Assembly (NCBI GenBank): GCA_934418125.1
Contig: CAKRWT010000049.1
Span: forward strand, 1 to 16,498
Reading direction: 5' to 3'
Length of the DNA: 16,498 bases
Source of the DNA: an uncultured Lachnospiraceae bacterium
GTDB taxonomy: Bacteria > Bacillota > Clostridia > Lachnospirales > Lachnospiraceae
Each line of letters begins with the position of its first letter. Positions within the stretch are counted from its first letter, which is position 1. Shown in pieces: positions 7,624 through 15,373 of the stretch. A program made the translations under genes and the position numbers. Under the pieces are notes generated by a model. The model saw only the letters and a list, made by a program, of their open reading frames with translations. It searched no databases and was not told the origin of the DNA.

Positions 7624-8985
7624 TTAGTTGGTAATATCTCCATCATCGAACGGGTCACCACACTCCGGACAGAATTTCGGCGGATGTGCCGGATCTTCCG
7701 GTTCCCAGCCACATTTATCACAACGGTATAGCGGTGCCCCTGCCGGTTTCTTTGCTCCACAGTTCTGACAGAACTTTCCTTTATTCACAGTTCCACAGGA
7801 ACAGGTCCATCCATCACTGTCTGCCGGCTTCGGCGAGCCACATTCCTGACAGAATTTTCCGGTGGCTGCTGCTCCACACTGGCACTTCCAGCTATCTGCT
7901 GCCGGCTCCGGTGCACTTGCTGCTGTCTGTGGCTGTGGCGGCTGTGGTGCTGCTGCCTGATTCTGCTGCTGCCCCATTGCAAACAGATTCTGTGCATTCA
8001 TGCCCCCCATTCCACCTGCATTCATGGCCATACCCATACCCATGAATCCGGTCATCGCTCCTGCATTGTTGTTTGCTGCTGCTTTCATAGCATCAATCTG
8101 TCCTCCCACCAGACGAGCCGCCGCAGTGTTCGGATCGGTTGTCATTGCATTTTCTTCCCACTCGGTCAGTTTCAGACGCTGATCATCCGGAATACTTAAG
8201 GAATTGATATTAAATGAAAATACCTCAATACCTCGTTTTTCCTTCCAGGTTTTTGAGAGGACATCATTCAATGCATCCGAAAGCTCCAGAGTATGTGCCG
8301 GAATTTCATAATACTGAATTTTCTTTGCAGAAAGAGTTGACAGTGCCGGCTGCAACGCTGTCATCAATTCACCCTTTAATCGAGGTGCAATCTCCGTACT
8401 TTCATAGTCACTTTCTACATTTCCGCAAACATTGGTATAAAACAGAACCGGGTCACTGATGCGATATGTAAAATTACCGTTACAGCGAAGATCCACTGAC
8501 AGTTTATATCCCAGATCTTCATTTACAACTACACGGAACGGAATAGGTGTGGCCGTTCCATAAAGGATCTCACCCATCTCTTTTGTATTAATGTAGTAAA
8601 CACGCTGATCCTTTCCGGTATCTCCACCAAATGTGAAACGTTTGCCGACTACCTTGAATGTCTCGCGAATGCTCTCGCCCAGGTTTCCTGCAAAGATACT
8701 AGGTTCTGAAGAAGTATCGTAGGTAAATTCCCCCGGCTCAGCACAAACCTCAACGACCCTGCCCTGTTCTACGATCAGCATACACTGTCCGTCTGCAACT
8801 GCGATCCCACTTCCATTGGAAATAATGTTATCATTTCCTTTTGTATTGGACGAACGTCCTGTAGTACGTTTCTGTCCTTTTGTTACCAGTACATCTTTTC
8901 CCAGCGATTCACAGTAGAAAAACTCTTTCCATTGATCCGCAAGTGTGCCACCCAATGCTCCCATACCAGCTCTAATCAGTCCCAT
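7624..8985 (-). CDS. SPFH-domain protein with C-terminal zinc ribbons (YdjI-like)
   Basis: The start is ATG 8985 (MGLIRAGMGALGG), 8 nt after AAAGGAG; an in-frame TTG at 8991 is too close. The 453-residue protein has a short N-terminal segment, then the SPFH domain (about 25-270): LGKDVLVTKGQKRT, VADGQCMLIVEQGRVVEVC, EPGEFTYDTSSEPSIF, and YKLSVDLRCNGNFTYRISDP. A helical stretch and a Met/Gly/Gln/Pro-rich linker (about 300-360) follow. Three zinc ribbons end the protein: WKCQCG..FCQECG, WTCSCG..FCQNCG and YRCDKCGWEPEDPAH..FCPECG. Relatives are annotated as virion core protein or SPFH protein; B. subtilis YdjI is the closest described one, and it recruits PspA to membrane sites through YdjG and YdjH. 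No PspA gene is in view here. First gene of the operon, downstream of a promoter-like inverted repeat. Confidence 0.92.
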   Translation of the reverse strand: MGLIRAGMGALGGTLADQWKEFFYCESLGKDVLVTKGQKRTTGRSSNTKGNDNIISNGSGIAVADGQCMLIVEQGRVVEVCAEPGEFTYDTSSEPSIFAGNLGESIRETFKVVGKRFTFGGDTGKDQRVYYINTKEMGEILYGTATPIPFRVVVNEDLGYKLSVDLRCNGNFTYRISDPVLFYTNVCGNVESDYESTEIAPRLKGELMTALQPALSTLSAKKIQYYEIPAHTLELSDALNDVLSKTWKEKRGIEVFSFNINSLSIPDDQRLKLTEWEENAMTTDPNTAAARLVGGQIDAMKAAANNNAGAMTGFMGMGMAMNAGGMGGMNAQNLFAMGQQQNQAAAPQPPQPQTAASAPEPAADSWKCQCGAAATGKFCQECGSPKPADSDGWTCSCGTVNKGKFCQNCGAKKPAGAPLYRCDKCGWEPEDPAHPPKFCPECGDPFDDGDITN

Positions 8986-9063
8986 AAACAAATCTCCTTT
9001 CTCTTCTCTTCTTTGTTTTCACTTACTATCCGAAGTCAGCATATCAGTTTTTGCAAAAAAAAT

Positions 9064-9120
9064 ATATGCGAATCATTGGAATATCTAACGCTTTTAGTAA
9101 TTTTTCCAATAATTCGCATA
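9064..9120 (-). promoter_or_regulatory. Inverted repeat in the SPFH operon promoter region
   Basis: Two 17-nt arms, 9065-9081 and 9104-9120, are complementary at 16 of 17 positions and separated by 22 nt. On the minus strand the distal arm reads TATGCGAATTATTGGAA and the proximal arm TTCCAATGATTCGCATA, followed by AT-rich DNA with -10-like TATATT. No good -35 box lies 17 nt before it, which fits an activator-dependent promoter. The first ATG of the operon (8985) is about 80-96 nt further on. The same proximal sequence recurs upstream of the gene at 15297. It could also fold as an RNA hairpin if transcription starts further upstream. Confidence 0.5.
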
Positions 9121-9149
9121 CAATATATTGTGGTCTTTAATTCTTTTAT

Positions 9150-9195
9150 GCTATATATAGCAAGAGTGGAATCCTGTGGGCAGGATTCTCCTCTT
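9150..9195 (-). terminator. Hairpin at the stop codon of the LuxR-type gene
   Basis: A stem of GAATCCTG (9169-9176) with CAGGATTC (9181-9188) is extended, after a 2-nt internal loop, by AAGAG (9162-9166) with CTCTT (9191-9195). The loop is TGGG. The outer stem overlaps the TAA stop at 9194-9196 of the regulator gene. On the minus strand the hairpin is not followed by a run of T but by the 12-bp palindrome GCTATATATAGC (9150-9161), so it is not a textbook terminator. It may be an attenuator or a processing or stability element. Confidence 0.45.
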
Positions 9196-10792
9196 ATCCG
9201 TTTTTTAGTTCCTCCAGCCTGCCACATCGCCGGAAAAGGTCGACATAAACCATCAGCTCCTCTCGATTGGACACCTCCAGTTTTCTGTTGATACTTGTAT
9301 TATGCTTACGTACCGTCGCCACGCTGACAAAGCTTCGTTCTGCAGCTGTCTGCACATCGCATCCATCAATAAACAGCTGAAAAATAAACCGTTCCGCAGG
9401 TGTCAGTTTTCCAACCCGGACTTTGAATTCCTGGAGCATTGTATCAATCTCCGGTGGAAGTTCACTGGTCTTTAGTTTTTCACTTCTGGTCTGCAGGAAA
9501 GATACTAATGCATCAATTTCTGAGATCCCTGAACGGATTCTGGCATGCTGCCCCTCTTCTCCGATCTTTCCCTGCTGCATAGCGTTTAAGCTGCGCACAA
9601 TCGGAGCTGAAAAATGCCCCGATACACCTCCCGCCAAAAGAAGGAGCAGGATCAGGAACACAGCTGCTCCTGCAAACCAGATCTGACGAATTCTATGTGA
9701 TGCCTGCTGATAACTATCCTCCGGCAGCAATGTTAAAATCATCGGCGTCTGACCACTGCTTAATCGTGCATCCAAGGGGCTGGAAAGACCAAAATAACGC
9801 TCAGCCTCAGTGGCAGCTGTCTGATAGTATTTTCCACTTTTGATTTTAAGTAAACCAGAAGGTTTCAAATACGTCCCTGCCGCATTGCCAATCATAGCTT
9901 TTGACAAGTCATATTTTCTGCCCTCTGCAGGAGCAAGAAGAGTAACCATATTTCCAAATCGACTTTCTGCCGCCGGATAAGAAAGAACAAAATACAGCTG
10001 GCTGAGTTCTACTCCACAGATACCACAGGGAACTCCATTCTGATCCAGAACCGGTACACACAGCAGAATAACCTCTTCCCATGTATCTCTCAGTCGAAAC
10101 CGTTCCGTCCACACCGCTCCTTCTGCCAGACGATTCTGATTAAAATCCAAAAGTGTTTCATAACAGGGAATCAATGCCGTATCAAATTCCAGATCCCAGC
10201 GATTATGCATCTGAATCTGTTTTTTTCTGGCGATATCTGCCGCACCGCGAAAGTACACCATATGCTGATCGGCTGTTCCAACAGCTTTCAAATCAGAAAA
10301 CCGCAAATAGACTCCCATCCGTGATGTATCTGCTGCTTCTGCCTTTGTATTCACCGTAGCATCCAGTATAAAAAATGCTCCGCTGCATGCATTGGAACGT
10401 AAGACGGTTTCCAATGCTCCATACAGTGAATCCTCAAGATCCAGAATCAGCTGTGGGTTATCATTGACATCCTCAAATATTTTTCCATGCTCAATTAGAA
10501 CCTGTTCCATTGTCCATGTGATCTCCTCAGACAAGTGGATGCTTCTTGCTGTCAGAAGATCCATCTGCTTCGTCATGGCTGAAACCGTATTCTGATGCTG
10601 TACTGCCAGTGTCTCTCCAAGATTACGTTCAGACCCCGGCATAATGCCTGCCGTCCGGATCAGAACAACTGCCGCCACAAATACGACCAAAACCGTACAG
10701 GCAAAATAAACGGTCAGCTTCCGCTGCATGGCTACCCCAACTTCACTCCAGTGACGCAGCGAATAACCAATTTTATGAAACAAGTGACTCAT
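9194..10792 (-). CDS. Membrane-spanning LuxR-type sensor-regulator
   Basis: A 532-residue one-component regulator. A membrane segment at about 26-45 is followed by a large extracellular domain (about 46-370) of the double Cache-like type by length and topology, then a second membrane segment at about 371-391. A short HAMP-like linker (SAPIVRSLNAMQQGK) leads to a C-terminal LuxR/GerE helix-turn-helix at about 463-522: LTPAERFIFQLFIDGCDV, then SFVSVATVRKHNTSINRKL. No kinase or receiver domain is present, so extracellular signal and DNA binding are joined in a single polypeptide. ATG 10792 has AAAGGTGG upstream. The gene follows the solute-binding protein by 22 nt, so they are almost certainly co-transcribed, and the binding protein may present its ligand to this sensor. 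Likely targets are its own operon and the SPFH operon downstream; that is inference. Confidence 0.88.
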   Translation of the reverse strand: MSHLFHKIGYSLRHWSEVGVAMQRKLTVYFACTVLVVFVAAVVLIRTAGIMPGSERNLGETLAVQHQNTVSAMTKQMDLLTARSIHLSEEITWTMEQVLIEHGKIFEDVNDNPQLILDLEDSLYGALETVLRSNACSGAFFILDATVNTKAEAADTSRMGVYLRFSDLKAVGTADQHMVYFRGAADIARKKQIQMHNRWDLEFDTALIPCYETLLDFNQNRLAEGAVWTERFRLRDTWEEVILLCVPVLDQNGVPCGICGVELSQLYFVLSYPAAESRFGNMVTLLAPAEGRKYDLSKAMIGNAAGTYLKPSGLLKIKSGKYYQTAATEAERYFGLSSPLDARLSSGQTPMILTLLPEDSYQQASHRIRQIWFAGAAVFLILLLLLAGGVSGHFSAPIVRSLNAMQQGKIGEEGQHARIRSGISEIDALVSFLQTRSEKLKTSELPPEIDTMLQEFKVRVGKLTPAERFIFQLFIDGCDVQTAAERSFVSVATVRKHNTSINRKLEVSNREELMVYVDLFRRCGRLEELKNG

Positions 10793-10814
10793 TACGTCAC
10801 CACCTTTCCTGTTC

Positions 10815-12221
10815 TTATGGCTGATAATCCCTCATAAAGCTTTCCAGTGTTGCCCTTACAAGCTCCACCGTTGACTGTTCCTGCCGTTCTAAGTAGGAGC
10901 GCCGGGCAATTTGAAGTTTCTGACGAATCTGATTTTCAAATCCCGTTTCCAGTTCCAAATAATCATCATACTGGGGCGCCGTGTAAAACGTATATTTCTC
11001 CTGCGTCTGCAGGAAGGCCTGATACAATGACTGATACATGGGATCCTGCAGCTGATCAATGGCATCTGGAAGGTATTTTTCAAAAGAATCCTGCTTTACT
11101 GGCATATATCCAAGCTGAGTCACAAATTCCACATTTCGTTTGGAATCTGTCAGCCATTTCAAAAATGTCATACATGCTTTTTCTCTCTCCGGAGTCGATT
11201 TTACAGTACAGATTCCCGCTCCTCGCTGCATGACCAGTCTTTCTCCATTTTCAAAAACCGGACATGGCATGGAGATAATATTCACCTTCTCTGTCGTATT
11301 ATCCGCATAAGTCACCGTATCGGAATAATACAGAACGCTGGCAGATGATGCCACTGACACGATCGCATCCCCTGTACGCAATGGTTCAGTAGCATAGCCT
11401 CCTTGAAGCCAGATTCCTCCCTGTACCGCTGCACTGGCATAAGGTTCCCACACCTGTTCAAAGGCAGGTCCAAAAGCAAGCCCGGTTCCATCCTTCGTAA
11501 AGAAAGATTCTCCTAAGGACTCCACACCTACCTGAAAATAATCAAAGTGATAATCATGGACAAAAAATGGCTTTCCATCTCCCTCTATATCTGGTGTCTG
11601 CTCATCCGTCCATTTTGTATAATCGGCGGCTAGACGAAAAACACCTTCCCAGTTTTCCAGATCCTCAAGAGAGGCTCCTCTGTCTTTTGCATAGCGGTCA
11701 AATGCTGTTTCATTTACAAACATGACCTCTGTGGACTTTGCAACCGGAAGGATAAGCTGTCTGCCGTTAATCTGTCCTTCCGTCAGGAAGGCCGGAATAA
11801 AACTATCTAATTCTTCTTCCGAAAAATAATCCCGATAGTCCACCAGTACGGAATCATCCGGCATGGCCAGAACGGTCTTTGGATAAGAAACGAACATATC
11901 CGGCAGTTCTTCAGCTCCAGGATCATCAAAAGCAGATGAAAGAACGCTCTCATGAATCGTGTTTGTATTCGTAACACTGCCCACCTGCACCTGTATATTT
12001 TCTTCTTTTCCCACTGTCTCATTGAATTGGGCAATCATATCATTAAGCGGTGATTCTGCCTGCCCTCCGTATACATGCCAGATTGTAACTGTAACAGGCT
12101 CTTTCATTGTCCCTTTGCCGCATCCGGACACTCCCATGACAATAAGAACCCCCAAAAAGCCATATCTCAGCAGCTTATTAATTTTCTTCTTATTTCTTCC
12201 ATATTCCCCCATATTCGACAT
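10815..12221 (-). CDS. ABC-type solute-binding lipoprotein (family 1)
   Basis: The start is ATG 12221 (MSNMGEYGRNKKK), 5 nt after GGGGAGG; an in-frame upstream ATG at 12287 lies before the promoter -10 and has no ribosome binding site. The 468-residue protein has a lipobox MGVSGC with the cysteine at 34. The mature part shows the family 1 pattern: VTVTIWHVYGGQ, MIAQFNETVGKEENIQVQV, ELPDMFVSYPKT, LPVAKSTEVMFVNETAFDRYA, and a C-terminal FLKWLTDSKRNVEFVTQLGYMPV. Relatives bind sugars, oligosaccharides or glycerol-3-phosphate; the ligand here is not predictable. No permease or ATPase gene is adjacent in the window. It forms a two-gene unit with the membrane LuxR-type regulator, which favours a sensory role, although use with a distant transporter cannot be excluded. 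Confidence 0.9.
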   Translation of the reverse strand: MSNMGEYGRNKKKINKLLRYGFLGVLIVMGVSGCGKGTMKEPVTVTIWHVYGGQAESPLNDMIAQFNETVGKEENIQVQVGSVTNTNTIHESVLSSAFDDPGAEELPDMFVSYPKTVLAMPDDSVLVDYRDYFSEEELDSFIPAFLTEGQINGRQLILPVAKSTEVMFVNETAFDRYAKDRGASLEDLENWEGVFRLAADYTKWTDEQTPDIEGDGKPFFVHDYHFDYFQVGVESLGESFFTKDGTGLAFGPAFEQVWEPYASAAVQGGIWLQGGYATEPLRTGDAIVSVASSASVLYYSDTVTYADNTTEKVNIISMPCPVFENGERLVMQRGAGICTVKSTPEREKACMTFLKWLTDSKRNVEFVTQLGYMPVKQDSFEKYLPDAIDQLQDPMYQSLYQAFLQTQEKYTFYTAPQYDDYLELETGFENQIRQKLQIARRSYLERQEQSTVELVRATLESFMRDYQP

Positions 12222-12245
12222 TTTCTCCTCCCCAGGATATATAAT

Positions 12246-12281
12246 CGACTTTATTATACCTTTTTTTTCATGATACGCATA
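12246..12281 (-). promoter_or_regulatory. Promoter for the solute-binding protein and regulator genes
   Basis: On the minus strand a perfect -10 box TATAAT lies at 12258-12253, preceded by an A-rich tract. No good -35 box is seen 16-18 nt upstream (TATGCG or ATGCGT), so activation may be needed. Transcription would begin near 12246, leaving a leader of about 25 nt before ATG 12221. Confidence 0.5.
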
Positions 12282-12307
12282 CCCCATATGTAGATTTTAC
12301 TTGTATT

Positions 12308-12357
12308 TTGCACAGAAAAAGAGTCATTGCTGCACCTTTTTTTGGTATTTTGTGCAA
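12308..12357. repeat. Repeated TGCAC/GTGCA motifs upstream of the SBP promoter
   Basis: TTGCACA at 12308-12314 and TGTGCAA at 12351-12357 are inverted copies, each flanked by AAAATAC when read on the minus strand (GCACAAAATACC and GTGCAAAATACA). A third related motif, TTGCTGCACC, lies between them at 12328-12337. They sit about 50-100 nt upstream of the -10 box, the usual place for activator sites. Confidence 0.35.
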
Positions 12358-12391
12358 CACTGACCTTCACTTTTTCTATCCATTCAACATT

Positions 12392-13773
12392 CTATTCTTT
12401 CACAACTAATCTTCCTTCTACCTCTCTGAAAAGATGCGGATTCATCATCATATATTCCTCAATGATATCCCGATAAGAGGTCGCCAGCACCCGAGGCGGT
12501 GCATTAGGCTTTAGTTCCTCCAGCGAAATATCCAGGAAATTCTGCATATTCATATAATGAAATTTGGATAACGCAATGGTATAAAGTTTCTGTTTATCCA
12601 ATGCTTTTCCATCCAGTGTCAATGTTTCGAACTCCTGCTGTCCGCGAGACCAGGTAATCTGCATTCCATGGGAAAACTGGTAAAATTCTGTATGCTCCCC
12701 CTCAAATGCTTCTTCCCGTAAAATACGCCGCAGCATTCGTTCAATCTGTGTACCATTCACCCGTAACATATACACGGTTTCATCATAGGGAAGGCATTCT
12801 ACAAGATCCTGATAATGAACCACCGGTCCTAGTCCATAGCTCCGAATTGCTCCTGAACCCATCAACATCAAGTCGACTCTCAGGCTGTCACATAATATAT
12901 CCGCAATGAGATTTCCCAGTGCAGTCTCCTGATTTCTTGCTGGGTGCGTCAGACAATTCGTAAACCTTGTTACAATGCGGTCATATTTTTTATCCGTTTC
13001 CACCCTGTATTGATTGATAAACTGCTCCATCTCCTCATCTTTTCCACAAGTTTCATTGTTAATGGGAACGAGCTGCCAGGTAAATGAATCAATTGCATTC
13101 AGATCTGTATCTACCATAATATCAAAGCGTCCAATCTGGTCTGTACCTGTTCCGGCCTGAACAATATAAATACCATTCACCAAAGCTGGCTCTGCTAAAA
13201 AGGAATGGGAATGTCCGCCGATAATCACATCGATGCCCCCACGCGGGATCCAGCAGTGCCGCCAGCTTTTTATCCTCTTCAAAACCAATATGTGTCAGAA
13301 GAACGGTAAAGTCAATATCAATCCCATTATACGCATTGCAGATATTTCCCACTTCCAACGCAGCCTCTCCGATATCCACAAAAGAACCAATCAGTTCATC
13401 CGCCTTTGTCTGTGCCAGAATATCCTCTGTAATAAGACCTATGAAAAGAATCTTCATCCCATCCATCTCTGCAATGTAGAATGGTTGGAACAAGCGTCTG
13501 CGGTTGGCACGGATATGAAAATTCGCATTGATAATCGGAAAATTTGCACATTTTTCCAGAAACAAAAGATGGGTATTCTGAATCAATGACGGAACCGCGA
13601 AACATATCTCCCGCAATCGCATAGAGTACGTTTTTTTCCTGTCTTCGGACCATGTTTACATAGCCAGAGAGAAATGACACTCCTCCTACAAGTTTTTCAT
13701 CAATCTGCTCTGCCAGAAAATCTCCATGCATATCATTAGAATGAAGAATCGTCAGCTTTTTTAGATTTTTCAT
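12392..13773 (-). pseudogene. Metallophosphatase/5'-nucleotidase family gene, broken twice
   Basis: The reading frame begins at ATG 13773, after GGAGGAG. It has the metallophosphatase motifs NDMHG (motif I) and AGDMFRGS (motif II). After SVIDSE, near 13586-13575, the homologous sequence continues in another frame with HLLFLEKCANFPIINAN. About 30 residues expected between the two blocks, including GNHE (motif III), are missing. Near 13236-13240 a run of five G (minus strand) shifts the frame again: LLTHIGFEEDKKLAALLDPAWG lies before it, and IDVIIGGHSHSF and the rest of the protein after it. The C-terminal 5'-nucleotidase domain (LTHPARNQETALGNLIADIL, LMGSGAIRSYGLGP, VECLPYDETVYMLRVNGTQ) is otherwise intact to TAG at 12392. 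Homologues cleave nucleotides or cyclic phosphodiesters. The frames used are 13773-13586, then to about 13238, then to 12392. The deletion makes activity unlikely; the G-run indel alone could be a sequencing error. Confidence 0.82.
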
Positions 13774-13812
13774 GAGAAGTCTCCTCCCTCCCTATTTCAT
13801 ATTCACGGTTCC

Positions 13813-15297
13813 TTAACGATATGACACTTGCGTAATTCCCTCCGGGTAATCCAAATCCTGACTTTCATCCTCCACTGTACAGTTGGTAAATACGATAGTA
13901 TTGTTCGGCGGGTTATATCCTTCCTCCAAAAAGACCTGGTACTCATTGCCTCTGAACTGGCAATTCTCGAAGTTGACCCCAAGAGAGTCCTGACAGGTTA
14001 TGAATGGACTACCCTCTGATTTTGTTTCATTTCCTATAATCTTGCAATCATACAAATCCATACTGTAGCAGCCAATAAAGGAAAACATACTGTACTGTTC
14101 ACTGGTCATAAAGCTACAATTGTTAAATGTGACTACTTCTGCCGCTGAAAACCATACAAGACCATAGGTACACTCATAAATGTCTGTATCGTCTACTGTT
14201 AAATCAAAAATACTATAAGCTTCTATTCCATAGGTTCCACTTCCATATAAATTACAGTTATCAATTGCTATATCGCTGCATCGATTAAGATAAATCACAC
14301 TGCCGGTACAATATCCGGGTTCCACTTCATGGCCGCAGGTCAGGCCGCGTAGTGTAATCTCATGACAGTCTTCAAATCCCAGCGTTCTTGCATAAGAATT
14401 TTCTGTACTGAGTTCCACTCTGGCACCTTCTTCCGCTTCGATACATAGATTCTCCACATTTTGCACCGTATACTCTACCAGTCCCTCATAACTCTCTATC
14501 CAGTCAATATTAGGATTTTTTATGCTATCACAGTTAAGATCGCTGAAATTATACGTTCCTTCTTTCAGGATAATCTTGGTCCGGTTCTGAATCGCCTCTG
14601 CCAGTTCCTGAACTGTAGATACCGTTACCTCATTCACATACTGATATTCTTTTTTATGCTCCATTTCCTTTGAGCCTACCCGCAGATATGTGCAGATCAT
14701 TACATGCTCCAGTCCCGTTTCCTCCCATAACTCCTGTTCGCAATAGCGGAGTTCATTTTCTCCAATCAGCGTCAGGGTTCGCACTGTATCTTTTTCATCA
14801 CGCCGGTTTTTTAACCGCGCCACAGGCTGACCATCCGAAGTAGGATCCTGTTTTACAAGAGCCATTCCATTTATTGATTGCATTTCGTATCCAGTGCGGC
14901 TATAATCCGCATACAGGCTGTTTTCTTCCTCGTATATGAGAATCTCGGAGAAAATCCACTCATGCTCTGCATAATAGTACGGATTATTAACCGATGGTTC
15001 TGTATCATCTATAGAATCGCTATACTCAAAACCAACAAGCATCCAGTCTCCACAAAAATCATCCCAATCACCGTCCACTGATCCAGCAGTTTCTGTTTCT
15101 GTTTCCTCTTCTGTTTCTGTTTTTGTTTCCTCTTCTATTTCTGTTTTTGTTTCCGCTTCCACATCTGCTTCCTGCTTTGTTCCTGGCTTCGGAGTTAATT
15201 TTTTATCTTCTGGATTTTTCCCACATGCACTTAATAATACTGCTGAAAGCATGGCTGTTATAACCAGTATCACTCCTTGTACTTGTAATTTTTTCAT
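13813..15297 (-). CDS. Lipoprotein with parallel beta-helix domain
   Basis: A 494-residue protein with ATG 15297 after GGAGGGAG. The signal peptide ends in lipobox LLSAC, cysteine at 25. A Lys/Pro and then Glu/Thr-repeat tether (about 30-72) is coded by a 24-bp tandem repeat. An N-terminal domain (about 75-215) of beta-rich type starts GDWDDFCGDWMLVGFEYSD. From about 225 (VSTVQELAEAIQNRTKIIL.EGTYNF) to about 475 there is a right-handed parallel beta-helix with repeating DC/NC turns: FEDCHEITLRGLTC, LNRCSDIAIDNCNLYG, DDTDIYECTYGL, FNNCSFMTSEQ, LYDCKIIGNE, FENCQFRGN. The leading IILKEGTYNF is typical of secreted beta-helix or NosD-like proteins. No carbohydrate-lyase active site can be assigned; binding or scaffold roles are possible. 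The gene has its own upstream region, which shares an element with the SPFH operon. Confidence 0.88.
   Translation of the reverse strand: MKKLQVQGVILVITAMLSAVLLSACGKNPEDKKLTPKPGTKQEADVEAETKTEIEEETKTETEEETETETAGSVDGDWDDFCGDWMLVGFEYSDSIDDTEPSVNNPYYYAEHEWIFSEILIYEEENSLYADYSRTGYEMQSINGMALVKQDPTSDGQPVARLKNRRDEKDTVRTLTLIGENELRYCEQELWEETGLEHVMICTYLRVGSKEMEHKKEYQYVNEVTVSTVQELAEAIQNRTKIILKEGTYNFSDLNCDSIKNPNIDWIESYEGLVEYTVQNVENLCIEAEEGARVELSTENSYARTLGFEDCHEITLRGLTCGHEVEPGYCTGSVIYLNRCSDIAIDNCNLYGSGTYGIEAYSIFDLTVDDTDIYECTYGLVWFSAAEVVTFNNCSFMTSEQYSMFSFIGCYSMDLYDCKIIGNETKSEGSPFITCQDSLGVNFENCQFRGNEYQVFLEEGYNPPNNTIVFTNCTVEDESQDLDYPEGITQVSYR
15089..15160 (-). repeat. 24-bp imperfect tandem repeat, three units
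   Basis: Three consecutive 24-nt units (15089-15112, 15113-15136, 15137-15160) differ at a few positions; units 1 and 2 differ at one base. They encode the Glu/Thr/Lys-rich tether behind the lipobox of the beta-helix lipoprotein. Each unit is eight codons, so gain or loss of units keeps the frame and changes tether length. Confidence 0.85.
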
Positions 15298-15373
15298 ATT
15301 AATCTCCCTCCATTATTCATATGCTTTAAAATCTGTTTCTTTCCTCCTTTATACCTGATTTCAATCATTCCGT

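Noticed and set aside
9001..9130. Possible riboswitch or structured leader RNA before the SPFH gene
   Set aside because: Only one long inverted repeat is present; I recognise no conserved riboswitch core, and a DNA operator explains it as well.
12222..12287. Longer ATG start for the solute-binding protein
   Set aside because: It would lie upstream of the -10 box, and the start at 12221 has GGGGAGG and leads straight into the signal peptide.
11959..12293. Plus-strand reading frames over the start of the solute-binding protein
   Set aside because: They mirror the complementary coding strand, lack ribosome binding sites and show no recognisable protein.
13122..13622. A separate gene inside the metallophosphatase
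   Set aside because: Its middle part is the continuation of the metallophosphatase in a shifted frame; the first and last residues are out-of-frame read-through.
15089..15160. Tandem repeat as a CRISPR-like array
   Set aside because: Units are contiguous without spacers and lie in frame in a lipoprotein tether.
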